35,316 nucleotides of DNA from Halieaceae bacterium (GCA_028280635.1 JANQLM010000113.1:1-35316); one strand, 5' to 3'. Positions 16,423 to 25,307 are shown, counted from the first letter of the stretch. Numbers and translations are program-made. The notes: a model not told the origin generated them from the sequence alone.

Positions 16423-17583
16423 TCAGCGCTGAACGGCGTGCAAGCTGTAGTCACGATCTCGGCGGAAGGCCGCCAGCTTCTCCGGGTCAATGCTCATGCC
16501 CAGGCCGGTGCCCGGCTGCAGGTGTAGCTCGAAGTCACGGTACTCCGGATCCTGCTCGGTGATGGATTCAGCGACCAACAGCGGTCCGGACAATTCACCG
16601 CCATAGGGCAGGTCCCGCAAAGTGGCGCAGAATTGCATGTTGGCGCCCGTGCCGTAGGAAGATTCGAGGAAAGTACCCATGTAGATAGGGATGCCCGCGG
16701 CCAGGGCCATTTCCGAGAGTGTCTTGGTACGGCGCATTCCCCCGGTTTTCATGATCTTCAGGGAGATCAGGCTGCCCGCGCGCAGCTCTGCCACCCGCTG
16801 CATATCCTGCAGGCTGCATACGCTTTCATCGAGCATATGGGCAATGGGGCAGTGGCGCGTCAGTCGGGCACAGCCCTCCAGGTTCCAGCGTTGCAGCGGT
16901 TGTTCGATAAGATCAACACCAGCCTCCACCAGTCGCGGCAGGGCCCAGCTTGCAGTGGTTTCGTCCCAGCGGCCGTTCGGGTCACAGCGGACTTTTGCGG
17001 CGCCTTCCAACTCGCGGGCGACCCGGCAGGCCCGCTCAACATCGGCCTCCGGGTCCATGGCACCCATTTTGAGCTTGAAGATATTGTGCAGTCGTTTGTC
17101 GAGCTTCTCCCGCGCCTCATCGATTTCCGCGCTGGCATCGCCGGTGGCCAGCGGCCAGGCGACCGGCAGTGAATCGCGAGCTTTTCCGCCCAACAGGTTG
17201 TAGACCGGTTGTTCCAGCGCTTTGCCCTGGATGTCCAGCAACGCCATTTCTATCCCGGCTTTGGCGAAGCTGTTGCCATGGACGGCGTCGTCCAGCTTTC
17301 TCATGATGCTGTCGACTGCGAAGGCGTCCTCGCCGATGACGAGGGGCGCCAGGTAGCCGTCGACGTTGGCTTTGATGCTCTCCACACTCTCGCCACCCCA
17401 CCAGGGACCGCTGGGCAGGGAGGCCTCGCCCACGCCCTCAATACCGTCCTGGCTACGCAGGACAAGCAACACCATGCTTTGGGAGCGGGCATCCAGCGCT
17501 GCGAAGCGTTGCTCACGCACCAGGGGTAGGTCGACAATAATCGCCTCAAGCGCTTCAATCCGTTGAGTACCGGGTCCACTCAT
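16423..17583 (-). CDS. catB: Muconate / chloromuconate cycloisomerase
   Basis: 386 residues, enolase superfamily (MLE subgroup). Converts (halo)cis,cis-muconate to the lactone in ortho-cleavage. Catalytic elements: FKLKMG with Lys170 and Lys172, metal ligands Asp201 (CDPNG), Glu227 (IEQPL) and Asp252 (LDES), Lys276 (SLKIMKTGG), and Glu308 (FLESS). Trp62 stands where benzoate-type CatB has Tyr59; as I recall, Trp is the chloromuconate-enzyme residue there. Ser334 replaces the position of Phe329. Start ATG 17583 with GAGG 8 bases upstream. The gene is divergent from its LysR regulator and preceded by an ATAC-N7-GTAT operator. Since dienelactone hydrolase rather than CatC follows in the pathway, a halomuconate substrate is likely. 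Confidence 0.9.
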   Translation of the reverse strand: MSGPGTQRIEALEAIIVDLPLVREQRFAALDARSQSMVLLVLRSQDGIEGVGEASLPSGPWWGGESVESIKANVDGYLAPLVIGEDAFAVDSIMRKLDDAVHGNSFAKAGIEMALLDIQGKALEQPVYNLLGGKARDSLPVAWPLATGDASAEIDEAREKLDKRLHNIFKLKMGAMDPEADVERACRVARELEGAAKVRCDPNGRWDETTASWALPRLVEAGVDLIEQPLQRWNLEGCARLTRHCPIAHMLDESVCSLQDMQRVAELRAGSLISLKIMKTGGMRRTKTLSEMALAAGIPIYMGTFLESSYGTGANMQFCATLRDLPYGGELSGPLLVAESITEQDPEYRDFELHLQPGTGLGMSIDPEKLAAFRRDRDYSLHAVQR

Positions 17584-17640
17584 AACCACCACCTCGTTGC
17601 GGCAACCTGGGGTTCGCGGTTGCTCTATCTTGTCTTGGGG

Positions 17641-17706
17641 ATGGTAGACAGGCCAGAGACATTCTTGAAATACTATGTTTAGGAGTTAACGATACGCTTT
17701 CGGTAT
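17641..17706 (-). promoter_or_regulatory. LysR operator and promoter of the cycloisomerase gene
   Basis: A perfect ATAC-N7-GTAT (17692-17706; the BenM/CatM consensus) acts as likely recognition site. A second half-site ATAC (17670-17673; GTAT on the minus strand) lies exactly 22 bp nearer catB, where the activation site should be. On the minus strand TTTCAA (17670-17665), an 18-base spacer and TACCAT (17646-17641) follow. The same 66-bp layout precedes the catA-like and tfdB-like genes. It also covers the upstream region of the divergent regulator, so autorepression is likely. Confidence 0.8.
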
Positions 17707-17752
17707 CGCCAATCCTCTCAGCTACAGCGCCCTGACCCCGGAGGTGCAGCGT

Positions 17753-18637
17753 ATGGAGATGCGCCAGATTCGTTACTTTGTTGCCGTCGCGGAGGAGGGC
17801 AACTTCAGCGCTGCCTCGCGCCGCCTGTACGTTTCGCAACCGCCGATCACCCGCCAGATTCAGCAGCTGGAGCGAGAACTGGGAGTGGAGCTGTTCCTTC
17901 GGCACCGCAAGGGTGTGACGCTCACGCCGGCCGGCGAAGCCTTCCTGGAGGAGGCGCGCCAGATTCTCACCCGCAGCCGCCTGGCCAGGGAGCGCAGCCA
18001 GGCCGCGGCCCAGGGTGATATTGGCAGTCTTGAAGTTGCCTATTTCGGATCGGCGATTTACGCCGTAATCCCCCAGCTCATTCGCCAGTTCCGGGCTCGC
18101 AACCCCAACGTCAGCGTCTCCCTGCAGCCGCTCGCGAAAGATGCGCAAATGGAGGCGATCAAGGACGGGCAGATACACGTCGGCTTCGGTCGCTTTTTTC
18201 CCCAGGACGATGCTGTCGCGCAGCGCACCGTGGCGGAGGAGAAGCTGATTGTTGCGATTCCCGAGGGACACCCCTTCCAAAAGCGCAGGACCATAACGGC
18301 CCAGGCACTGAGCCGTGAAACACTGGTGCTGTTCCCAAAAGTAGGCAGGCCGAGTTTTGCCGATGAAGTGCTGCGAGTGCTGACCCAGCGTAACTTCAAG
18401 CTGCAGAAGGCGCTGGAAACTGCCGACCTCTCGTCGGCGATGGCACTCACTGCCGCTGGCATGGGCGTCTGCCCGGTTCCGGACTCGGTTGCCCAGCTTG
18501 AGTGGCCGAACGTCCGCTTCCTGCGCCTGCAGGGGATCAACGAACTGGCCGCCGTCAATTGCATCTATACCTCGGACCGCGAGTCCCCCATTCTGCAGCG
18601 ATTCCTGGAAACTCTGGACGATACCCAAATCGTATAG
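17753..18637 (+). CDS. LysR-family regulator of the catabolic island (CatR/BenM/TfdT-like)
   Basis: 294 residues from ATG 17753 (GGAGG at 17740-17744, 8-base spacing). The N-terminus MEMRQIRYFVAVAEEGNFSA and the recognition helix region LYVSQPPITRQIQQLEREL are those of the CatR/ClcR/BenM branch. The effector domain (from about 92) should bind muconate or a halomuconate. It is divergent from catB and directly upstream of the dioxygenase operon. Matching operators precede all three catabolic units, so it is the obvious regulator of the set. Its last codons contain the perfect operator for the catA-like promoter. Direct DNA binding is inferred, not shown. Confidence 0.92.
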   Translation: MEMRQIRYFVAVAEEGNFSAASRRLYVSQPPITRQIQQLERELGVELFLRHRKGVTLTPAGEAFLEEARQILTRSRLARERSQAAAQGDIGSLEVAYFGSAIYAVIPQLIRQFRARNPNVSVSLQPLAKDAQMEAIKDGQIHVGFGRFFPQDDAVAQRTVAEEKLIVAIPEGHPFQKRRTITAQALSRETLVLFPKVGRPSFADEVLRVLTQRNFKLQKALETADLSSAMALTAAGMGVCPVPDSVAQLEWPNVRFLRLQGINELAAVNCIYTSDRESPILQRFLETLDDTQIV

Positions 18638-18686
18638 CTCTGGGCGGCAAAAGGTATTGGACCGTATGGCGTGCGCTGGGTAGTTT
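18621..18686 (+). promoter_or_regulatory. LysR operator and promoter of the catechol dioxygenase operon
   Basis: Perfect ATAC-CCAAATC-GTAT at 18621-18635, lying inside the last codons of the regulator gene. A second GTAT half-site at 18654-18657 is exactly 22 bp downstream of the first GTAT. A promoter TTGGAC (18657-18662), an 18-base spacer and TAGTTT (18681-18686) follow. The run from the half-site, GTATTGGA with ATGGC five bases later, is shared with the tfdB-like promoter. The layout has the same 66-bp length as the other two operators. Confidence 0.8.
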
Positions 18687-18759
18687 CACCCTATTCGCCG
18701 GGCCGGCCTGACGTCGCCGGTTCGCGCTATCCAGCAGTTAACGTTTACCGGAGATCCTC

Positions 18760-19524
18760 ATGTCAGATCGTGTAAAAGAAGTAGTCGACGCCATCGTCGG
18801 CGGAGTTCGCCAGGCCCTCGCGGATACCAAGGTCACTGCCGACGAATACCGGACAGCGATCGGTTACCTCCAGGAAACAGCCCAGAACGGCGAATTGCCG
18901 CTCATGATCGATGTGTTCTTCAACATCGCCATTGTCGAGAATGAGAACAGCATGCACGCCGGGACCCAGTCGGACCTGCAGGGCCCCTATTATCTGCCCA
19001 ACGCGCCTTTTGTGGACGGGGAAATCAAGACCATGGATGACTTCGAGGGCAAGCCGGTGCTGGTGCGTGGCACCGTCACCGACACCGACGGCCAGGCGGT
19101 CGCAGATGCGGTCCTCGATATCTGGCAGTCCACGCCGGATGGCAAGTACAGCGGTATCCACGATGACATTCCCGCGGATTACTACCGGGGCAAGGTTCGC
19201 ACCGCTGACGACGGCAGCTACAGCGTACGTACCACCGAGCCCGTGCCTTACCAGATTCCCGCCCAGGGCAAGACCGGCGCCCTGCTGCGTGCCATGGGCA
19301 GCCACACCTGGCGTCCGGCGCATATCCACTTCAAGGTGAACAAGGAGGGTTATCACCCGATTACCCTGCAGGCTTACTTTGAAGGCGGTGACTACGTCGG
19401 TGACGACTGCTGCTCAGGGAAGTGTAACGAGGGCCAGAACGTAATCCCGGAAAAATACGAGGGTGACGTTCGCATCATGGAAGTCGATATCGTGATGGAC
19501 AGCGCTTCGGCGCAGGCAGCCTAG
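18760..19524 (+). CDS. Intradiol (chloro)catechol 1,2-dioxygenase
   Basis: 254 residues, the length of chlorocatechol dioxygenases (ClcA/TfdC), whereas CatA enzymes are about 310. Ring cleavage of catechol or halocatechol to the muconate, non-haem Fe(III). Iron ligands: Tyr130 (DGKYSG), Tyr164 (VPYQIP), His188 and His190 (RPAHIHF). The N-terminal GPYYLPN linker (75-81) is conserved. Ligand spacing fits the chlorocatechol type (about 134/169/194/196) better than the 164/200/224/226 of CatA. Unusual: a CCSGKC cluster (217-222). GGAG at 18750-18753 precedes ATG 18760. First gene of a seven-gene operon behind a LysR operator. A hydroxyquinol dioxygenase is the main alternative, but the cycloisomerase argues against it. 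Confidence 0.88.
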   Translation: MSDRVKEVVDAIVGGVRQALADTKVTADEYRTAIGYLQETAQNGELPLMIDVFFNIAIVENENSMHAGTQSDLQGPYYLPNAPFVDGEIKTMDDFEGKPVLVRGTVTDTDGQAVADAVLDIWQSTPDGKYSGIHDDIPADYYRGKVRTADDGSYSVRTTEPVPYQIPAQGKTGALLRAMGSHTWRPAHIHFKVNKEGYHPITLQAYFEGGDYVGDDCCSGKCNEGQNVIPEKYEGDVRIMEVDIVMDSASAQAA

Positions 19525-19535
19525 GAACCGGGGCC

Positions 19536-20240
19536 ATGTGTCACGGAGCGGCAAGCGCCTGGTTTCCGACGCCCGATCCCCGGGAGAACTTCTCCACGGC
19601 GATGGAAGGGCTGGCCTTCGGGGAGCCGGATGCCGTCAGGCGGATCGTACTGATTCCCGACATCTATGGCCCCAATGCCTTCTACCAGGGCCTTGCCACT
19701 CATCTCTCCGGCAGGGGCGCCCGGGTCTACCTGGTCAATCCTTTTGCCGGCCTGGGGGAGTTGCCTGAGGCAAGCCGGGAAGCGGCGTTTGCCCGTCGTC
19801 ACAAGGTCCGTGACCGGCAGTGCGTCGACAGCCTAGAGCGCTTCTGCGCTGAGCAGGATATCACGGGCGTTGTTGGCTTCTGCCTGGGCGGCAGCTATGT
19901 CTTTGAATTGGCGCGGCGTGGGGCCAGTCAGGACCTGGTGGGTTTCTATGGCTTTCCCCAGGGCATGGAAAATGCGGACCCGCTGCAGCGGCCCTTCGAT
20001 TACCTGCCCGCCACGACGACGCCGCAGCTCTGCCTCATGCCGGGACAGGACCAGTCAGTGGGTGTGGACAATGTGGCCAGGCTCGCGAAAATCGCCGCGA
20101 CCAACCCTACCATTGACCTGAGTGTCTACGCGGAATCCGGGCATGGCTTCCTCGCCGACCTCGACAGCGACGACGCGACCCTGCGCGGTAACGCTGAACA
20201 AGCGCTGGCCCGCTGTGAACAGGCTCTCGGCCTGATCTGA
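19536..20240 (+). CDS. Dienelactone hydrolase (ClcD/TfdE-like)
   Basis: 234 residues, alpha/beta hydrolase with a cysteine nucleophile: Cys116 in GFCLGGSY, Asp172 (GQDQSVG) and His203 (SGHGFL). Hydrolyses (chloro)dienelactone to maleylacetate, the step that distinguishes halocatechol ortho-cleavage from the ordinary muconolactone route. Starts 11 bases after the dioxygenase gene. The family is broad; it is the position between the intradiol dioxygenase and the maleylacetate reductase that fixes the role. Confidence 0.88.
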   Translation: MCHGAASAWFPTPDPRENFSTAMEGLAFGEPDAVRRIVLIPDIYGPNAFYQGLATHLSGRGARVYLVNPFAGLGELPEASREAAFARRHKVRDRQCVDSLERFCAEQDITGVVGFCLGGSYVFELARRGASQDLVGFYGFPQGMENADPLQRPFDYLPATTTPQLCLMPGQDQSVGVDNVARLAKIAATNPTIDLSVYAESGHGFLADLDSDDATLRGNAEQALARCEQALGLI

Positions 20241-20289
20241 GCAGGCGCTATCAGCACAGCCATTTCTGTTGCGCCGGGAGGGCGTAGCC

Positions 20290-21351
20290 ATGCAGAGTTT
20301 TACCTACAACGGTTTGCCGACGCGAGTGATTTTTGGCAGTGGAACCCGCGGTGCCATGGCCGCCGAGGCCGAAAAGCTTGGCATCAGGCGAGCCCTGGTA
20401 TTGTCAACGCCCTTCCAGGCGGAGCTTGCCCAGGAGGTCGCCGCAGACCTGGGCTCCCTCGCTGCCGGATACTTTACGGAGGCGGCGATGCACACCCCGG
20501 TGTCCGTCACCGAGAGCGCTCTGGCTGCCCTACAGGAGGCGGGTGCCGATGGCGTGGTGTCAGTGGGTGGCGGGTCGACGACCGGGCTCGGCAAAGCCAT
20601 GGCCCTGCGCACCGATGTGCCGCAACTGGTGCTGCCGACCACCTATGCCGGTTCAGAGATGACCAATATCCTTGGCCAGACCGAGGGCGGTCGCAAGACG
20701 ACGCTGCGGGACCCGAGAGTCCAGCCGGAAACGGTTATTTACGATGTGGACCTGACCCTCACGCTGCCCCCGGGACTGTCGGGCACCAGCGGCATCAACG
20801 CCATCGCTCACGCGGTTGAAGCACTGTACGCCGAGGATCGCAACCCGGTGATCTCGCTGCTCGCCGCCGAAGGGGTGGCGGCGCTGTATCGCGGGCTGCC
20901 CGTGATTGCGGCAGATGCCCGCAATCTGGAAGCACGCACCGATGCGCTGTACGGCGCCTGGCTCTGCGCTATATGTCTCGCGTCCACCGGAGTCGCCCTG
21001 CACCACAAGCTCTGCCACGTTCTTGGCGGTTCCTTCGATTTGCCACACGCGGAGACTCATACCGTGGTGTTGCCGCAGGCCCTGGCTTACAACGCGCCCG
21101 CGGTGCCGGACGCCATGCGTCAACTGGCGCGGGCAATGGATACCAAGACTCCCGCGGCGGCCCTGTACGACCTTGCGGTCGCCATGGGGGCCGATACGTC
21201 CCTGGAGGCGCTGGGCATGCCGGAGAGCGGCATCGAGTCCGCAGTGGATATCACCCTGGAAAACCCCTACTGGAACCCCCGCGAACTGGCGCGTGGCCCC
21301 ATCCGCGATACCCTGCAGGCGGCCTGGCGCGGCGATCGGCCGGAGGTCTGA
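20290..21351 (+). CDS. Maleylacetate reductase (TfdF/ClcE-like)
   Basis: 353 residues, iron-containing alcohol dehydrogenase superfamily; NAD(P)H-dependent reduction of (chloro)maleylacetate to 3-oxoadipate. Start ATG 20290 (MQSFTYNG, the usual N-terminus of the family) with GGGAGG 8-9 bases upstream; a longer TTG form from 20269 is unlikely. Nucleotide-binding GGGSTTGLGKA and the family-specific HHKLCHVLGGSFDLPHAETH are visible, the latter supplying the active-site histidines. It channels the halocatechol branch back into the beta-ketoadipate pathway. The next gene starts 4 bases after its stop. Confidence 0.93.
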   Translation: MQSFTYNGLPTRVIFGSGTRGAMAAEAEKLGIRRALVLSTPFQAELAQEVAADLGSLAAGYFTEAAMHTPVSVTESALAALQEAGADGVVSVGGGSTTGLGKAMALRTDVPQLVLPTTYAGSEMTNILGQTEGGRKTTLRDPRVQPETVIYDVDLTLTLPPGLSGTSGINAIAHAVEALYAEDRNPVISLLAAEGVAALYRGLPVIAADARNLEARTDALYGAWLCAICLASTGVALHHKLCHVLGGSFDLPHAETHTVVLPQALAYNAPAVPDAMRQLARAMDTKTPAAALYDLAVAMGADTSLEALGMPESGIESAVDITLENPYWNPRELARGPIRDTLQAAWRGDRPEV

Positions 21352-21355
21352 CTGA

Positions 21356-22561
21356 ATGCAGCCTGGCGCCTACATCTGCGACGGTATCCGCACGCCGTTC
21401 GGACGCTATGGGGGGGCGCTGGCGAGTGTGCGACCGGACGACCTGGCGGCTCACAGCCTGACCAGCTTGCTGGAGCGCAACCCAATGCTGCCGGCGGCCG
21501 CGGTCGACGAGGTGATGCTGGGCTGTGCCAACCAGGCGGGAGAGGACAATCGCAACGTCGCGCGCATGGCCACGCTGCTGGCGGGTATACCGGACACCGT
21601 GCCCGGTGTTACCGTCAACCGCCTGTGTGGCTCCGGGATGGACGCGGTGGGAACGGCTGCCCGGGCGATTGCCGCCGGAGAAATCGAGGTGGCGTTGGCG
21701 GGCGGCGTTGAGTCCATGTCCCGCGCGCCCTTTGTCATGCCCAAGGCCAGCAGCGCCTTTGATCGCAGTGCCTCGCTGTACGACACCACCATCGGTTGGC
21801 GCTTTATCAACCCGCAAATGCAGTCCCTGTTCGGAACAGACAGCATGCCGGAAACCGCGGAAAACGTAGCGCAGGAATTCCAGATATCGCGGCAAGACCA
21901 GGATGCCTTTGCGCTGCGCTCCCAGCAGCGGGCGGCCGGGGCGATCGCGTCGGGTCGCCTGGCGCAGGAGATCGCCCCGGTGCATGTTCCGCAGCGTAAA
22001 GACGCCGATCGGGTGGTGGATAGAGACGAGCATCCGCGGGAGACCGCATTGGAAAACCTGGCAAAACTACCCGCGCCATTCCGCACCGACGGCACGGTTA
22101 CGGCGGGCAACGCCTCCGGTGTGAACGACGGTGCCGCCGTATTGCTGGTCGCCAGTGAAGCGGCTGCCAGTCGCTTTGGCCTGACGCCCCTGGCGCGCGT
22201 GAAGAGCATGACCACGGCGGGGGTCGCGCCCCGTCTAATGGGCATGGGCCCGGTGCCGGCGAGTCAGCGCTTGCTGGCGCGATCCAAGCTGGAAGTGGAT
22301 CAACTGGACGTTATCGAACTCAATGAAGCCTTTGCCGCCCAGGCCCTGGCGGTGTTGCGCCAATTGGGCATCGCCGATGACGATGAGCGGGTAAACCCCA
22401 ACGGCGGAGCTATTGCACTCGGGCACCCGCTGGGCGCCAGTGGGGCGCGTTTGTTGCTCACCGCGGCCAGGGAACTGCAGGTCTGTAATGGCCGTTACGC
22501 CCTGTGCACCATGTGTGTGGGCGTAGGGCAGGGGATCGCCACCCTGCTGGAGCGCGTATGA
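21356..22561 (+). CDS. pcaF: 3-oxoadipyl-CoA / acetyl-CoA thiolase
   Basis: 401 residues, thiolase superfamily. Acylated cysteine Cys91 ([10 protein letters not shown]), NEAF (323-326), His357 (GHPLGASG) and the base Cys387 (CMCVGVGQG). By context it cleaves 3-oxoadipyl-CoA to succinyl-CoA and acetyl-CoA, the last step of the pathway. GGAGG lies upstream of ATG 21356. Its stop overlaps the next start as ATGA. The family alone would not tell a PcaF from a degradative FadA-type thiolase; the neighbours do. Confidence 0.9.
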   Translation: MQPGAYICDGIRTPFGRYGGALASVRPDDLAAHSLTSLLERNPMLPAAAVDEVMLGCANQAGEDNRNVARMATLLAGIPDTVPGVTVNRLCGSGMDAVGTAARAIAAGEIEVALAGGVESMSRAPFVMPKASSAFDRSASLYDTTIGWRFINPQMQSLFGTDSMPETAENVAQEFQISRQDQDAFALRSQQRAAGAIASGRLAQEIAPVHVPQRKDADRVVDRDEHPRETALENLAKLPAPFRTDGTVTAGNASGVNDGAAVLLVASEAAASRFGLTPLARVKSMTTAGVAPRLMGMGPVPASQRLLARSKLEVDQLDVIELNEAFAAQALAVLRQLGIADDDERVNPNGGAIALGHPLGASGARLLLTAARELQVCNGRYALCTMCVGVGQGIATLLERV

Positions 22562-23904
22562 AGTCGGTGCCGGTGATTACCGCAGCCGCCGCCGCTGAAC
22601 TCGTCCAGTCAGGCGATACGCTGCTGGTGGGTGGCTTTGGTATGACCGGCAACCCGGTGCACCTTGTACACGCGCTGGCCGAACGCCCCGAGGTGACGGG
22701 CCTGACCTACGTCGGCAACAATGTCGGCGAAGCTGGGCTGGGCGGCGGACGCCTGCTCAGAAACGGACAGCTACACAAGGCCATAGGCTCATTCTTTACC
22801 AGCAATCGCGAAGCGGTAGAGGCCGCCCAGAGCGGTCGCATCGAGGCCGAGCTGATTCCCCAGGGCACGCTGGCTGAGGCCCTGCGCGCGGGTGGTGCCG
22901 GGATCGGCGCTTTCTACACGCCCACCAGCGCCGGGACGCCGCTATCAGAAACCCGGGAGATTCGCAGCTTCAGCGGCCAGGAGCAGGTGCTGCAGGAGGC
23001 AATCCGCGGCAACGTGGCATTTGTCCGCGCCTGGACAGCGGATACCGCCGGCAATCTCCAGTACCGGCTGACCGAGCGCAACTTCAACCAGGCCATGGCA
23101 ACAGCAGCGGATATCGTAGTGGCCGAGGTACAGCAGCTTGTCCCGGAGGGGCAGCTGGACCCCGACCAGATTCACACTCCCGGCTGTTTTGTGGACTACC
23201 TGGTGCAGGCGGACATTTCTGAAGACTCCCTGGGTTCTTCAGCCAGCGTTGCCAGCAGCGACAAGCAGGTCAGCGACGAACGTATGAATATGGCGCGCGC
23301 GGCGCTGGCGGAGTTGACCGAAGGTGACGTGGTCAACCTGGGTATCGGTATCCCCACCCTGGTGGCAGACCTGATTACACCTGAACACGGCATCATCCTG
23401 CACAGCGAGAACGGCATGCTGGGTGTCGGTCCGGAGCCCACCGAAGGCGGCGCCATGGACTACCCGGTGAACGCCGGTAAGATTCCGGTGACCGCACTGC
23501 CGGGCAGCAGCTACTTCGATTCAGCCACCTCCTTCGGGATGATTCGTGGCGGCCACGTGGACGTGGCCATCATGGGTGGCTTGCAGGTGGACGCCCAGGC
23601 CAACCTGGCGAACTGGGCCGTTCCGGGCAAGCCCCTGCTCGGCGTGGGCGGCGCCATGGACCTGGCGCGCGGTGCCCGCAAACTGATCGTCACCATGTCC
23701 CACCGGGACCGCGCCGGGCGCTCCAAGATTGTGCCCGGCTGCGAGCTGCCACTGACGGCCCTGGCGGCGGTGGACGTGATTATCACCGAGCTGGCGGTAT
23801 TTCGTTTTGTTCATGGCCAGCTGACATTAACCGCGCTGATGCCCGGCGCTGACCTGGCACAGGTCCGAGAGGCAACGGAAGCAGACTTCGAGGTGTCGCT
23901 GTGA
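22558..23904 (+). CDS. 3-oxoadipate CoA-transferase, fused alpha and beta subunits (PcaI-PcaJ type)
   Basis: 448 residues in one polypeptide. The first half (from [16 protein letters not shown], with GGFGMTGNP at 21-29) is the A subunit; the second half (from about 245, [17 protein letters not shown]) is the B subunit with the catalytic Glu284 in ENGMLG. A Ser-rich linker lies around 225-240. It transfers CoA from succinyl-CoA to 3-oxoadipate. In most pca clusters this is two genes (pcaI and pcaJ), as in SCOT of animals it is fused. ATG 22558 overlaps the thiolase stop; a longer form from 22504 is unlikely. It overlaps the next gene by 4 bases. Confidence 0.9.
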   Translation: MKSVPVITAAAAAELVQSGDTLLVGGFGMTGNPVHLVHALAERPEVTGLTYVGNNVGEAGLGGGRLLRNGQLHKAIGSFFTSNREAVEAAQSGRIEAELIPQGTLAEALRAGGAGIGAFYTPTSAGTPLSETREIRSFSGQEQVLQEAIRGNVAFVRAWTADTAGNLQYRLTERNFNQAMATAADIVVAEVQQLVPEGQLDPDQIHTPGCFVDYLVQADISEDSLGSSASVASSDKQVSDERMNMARAALAELTEGDVVNLGIGIPTLVADLITPEHGIILHSENGMLGVGPEPTEGGAMDYPVNAGKIPVTALPGSSYFDSATSFGMIRGGHVDVAIMGGLQVDAQANLANWAVPGKPLLGVGGAMDLARGARKLIVTMSHRDRAGRSKIVPGCELPLTALAAVDVIITELAVFRFVHGQLTLTALMPGADLAQVREATEADFEVSL

Positions 23905-24416
23905 TTCATCCCGGCGAACGCTTTCCGGACATTTCCATAGCCACCGTTGATGGCTCCCCACGGCAGCTACCCATGGACTTGGGCTCGGACTACACCTTGC
24001 TGGTGGTTTACCGCGGCCTGCAGTGCGGTGTCTGCGAGGCCTACCTCAAGGAGTTCTCCAAGCAGTTGGGTGCTTTCAATGCGCTGGGTGTCGATATCAT
24101 CGCGGCGTCCGCCGAGGGTGAGGACCGCGTGCGTGAGGCACGCGATGCCTGGACCGGTGCTCGCCTGAATTTCGGTCACAGCCTGGATCGGGACGTGGGC
24201 CGTACCCTGCGCCTGTTCCGATCCAGCGCCAGGAAAGCGACAGAGCCCGGGGAGTTTTTTGAGCCGGGGCTTTACCTGTTGGACTGGGAAGGCCGGCTGC
24301 TTTTTGTCTCTATCCAGAATATGCCCTTCGGTCGGCCACCGGTACCCGTGCTGCTGGAATGGATCAGGAAGATCAGGGATAACGGCATCCCCGCGCGGGG
24401 TGCGGTGCACTACTAG
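23901..24416 (+). CDS. Peroxiredoxin-like (AhpC/TSA-type) thioredoxin-fold protein
   Basis: 171 residues, GTG start overlapping the CoA-transferase stop (GTGA). A thioredoxin fold with an active-site Cys42-Gly-Val-Cys45 (CGVC) after the YRGLQ strand. The sequence resembles the peroxiredoxin-like 'AhpC/TSA family' domain. It is translationally coupled to the pathway genes, yet no known chlorocatechol pathway enzyme has this fold. It may remove peroxides or thiol adducts from quinones produced by the monooxygenase and catechol. No specific role is established. Confidence 0.78.
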   Translation: MIHPGERFPDISIATVDGSPRQLPMDLGSDYTLLVVYRGLQCGVCEAYLKEFSKQLGAFNALGVDIIAASAEGEDRVREARDAWTGARLNFGHSLDRDVGRTLRLFRSSARKATEPGEFFEPGLYLLDWEGRLLFVSIQNMPFGRPPVPVLLEWIRKIRDNGIPARGAVHY

Positions 24417-24429
24417 CGGTGTATGAGCT

Positions 24430-25179
24430 GTGAATATCGATAGCAGATCTGGAAAATCCCCGGAACCTGGCAATGCCATCCCCGGCTATGACGCCATTCG
24501 GGAGGCAATGCAGGTACAAGCCATCGGCGCGCGTCGCGTGCTGCCGGTTCACGACAGCCTGCTCGCAATACTTGCCAGCCTGTGTCTGGAAGGCCGTAAG
24601 GCAGCCCTGATTGAAAAAGTCGGCCTGGCGCTGGACGCGGGCCTGCAGCCCCGTGCCGTATCGGAACTGGTGCTGCAGACCGGTCTCTATGGGGGCCTGC
24701 CGCTGGTGGAAGAGATGGGCGAATTGCTGGCTAAAGTGTTCACGGGAAAAGGCGTGAAGCCCAGCCTGGAATTGTTGCCCGCTGAAGATCGCGAGCAGTT
24801 GTTGGCCGCTGCCTCGGAATACCAGCGCCTGCTGCACGGCGAGCGACAGCAGTGGGGCCACGCCGACCCGATGGACGAACACACGGCGGAGCTCTACGGT
24901 ATCACCTCACAGTATGGCTACGGCCTGGTCTGGCGCCGTCCCGGCCTGGATATGCGCCAGCGCCTGATTGTCGCCTTGTCCTGTTTCGCCACCATTGGCT
25001 ACGTTGACAACTTCCTGCTGAAATTCACCCGTTCCGCAATGACTCACGGCTTCACCGTCGAGGAAGTCAGGGAAGTGGTGGTGCAGGTCTCACCCTACAT
25101 TGGCTTTCCACGTGCCCTGCGTGCCCTCACTGTCATGAAGCGTGCGTTTGACGATCCGGAAGCCGCGCCCGGCGACTGA
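24430..25179 (+). CDS. Double carboxymuconolactone-decarboxylase (CMD) family protein
   Basis: 249 residues, GTG start. Two CMD-type helical repeats: about 40-110 (LAILASLCLEGRKAALIEKVG, LVLQTGLYGGLP) and about 170-245 (RLIVALSCFATIGYVDNFLL, EEVREVVVQVSPYIGFPRALRAL). No AhpD CxxC pair. The single-domain relative PcaC decarboxylates carboxymuconolactone, which does not occur in this pathway. AhpD-like proteins reduce peroxiredoxins, and the preceding gene is peroxiredoxin-like; but with no CxxC that reading is weak. It closes the plus-strand operon. Confidence 0.78.
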   Translation: MNIDSRSGKSPEPGNAIPGYDAIREAMQVQAIGARRVLPVHDSLLAILASLCLEGRKAALIEKVGLALDAGLQPRAVSELVLQTGLYGGLPLVEEMGELLAKVFTGKGVKPSLELLPAEDREQLLAAASEYQRLLHGERQQWGHADPMDEHTAELYGITSQYGYGLVWRRPGLDMRQRLIVALSCFATIGYVDNFLLKFTRSAMTHGFTVEEVREVVVQVSPYIGFPRALRALTVMKRAFDDPEAAPGD

Positions 25180-25242
25180 GCCCGCGCCCGCTCACAGCTC
25201 GTCGGGCGGGTTCCCACATCCTCAAACACGACTGTCCCGGTC

Positions 25243-25261
25243 CTGCCCCGGCGGGCAGTTT
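25243..25261 (+). terminator. Weak terminator candidate of the dioxygenase operon
   Basis: Stem CTGCCC (25243-25248) with GGGCAG (25253-25258), loop CGGC, then TTT. It lies 64 bases after the last gene. The short T-tract makes it weak. Confidence 0.4.
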
Positions 25262-25281
25262 CCCCCACGCAATAAACACGC

Positions 25282-25307
25282 AAAAAAAGCCCCGCGATAG
25301 CGGGGCT
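25282..25307 (-). terminator. Intrinsic terminator of the TonB receptor operon
   Basis: Perfect 8-bp stem AGCCCCGC (25288-25295) with GCGGGGCT (25300-25307), loop GATA. On the minus strand it is followed by seven T residues (complement of 25282-25288). It ends 19 bases after the receptor stop. Confidence 0.92.

Noticed and set aside
16308-16490. N-terminal extension of the HTH regulator up to 16490
   Set aside because: It would overlap the cycloisomerase 3' end and lacks protein-like composition; ATG 16307 gives the natural HTH start.
17555-18628. 357-residue minus-strand ORF covering the LysR regulator
   Set aside because: Shadow of the regulator gene; no recognisable domain, and it would span both operators.
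20269-20289. TTG start for the maleylacetate reductase
   Set aside because: The ATG at 20290 has a good Shine-Dalgarno and gives the family N-terminus; the extension contains the ribosome site itself.
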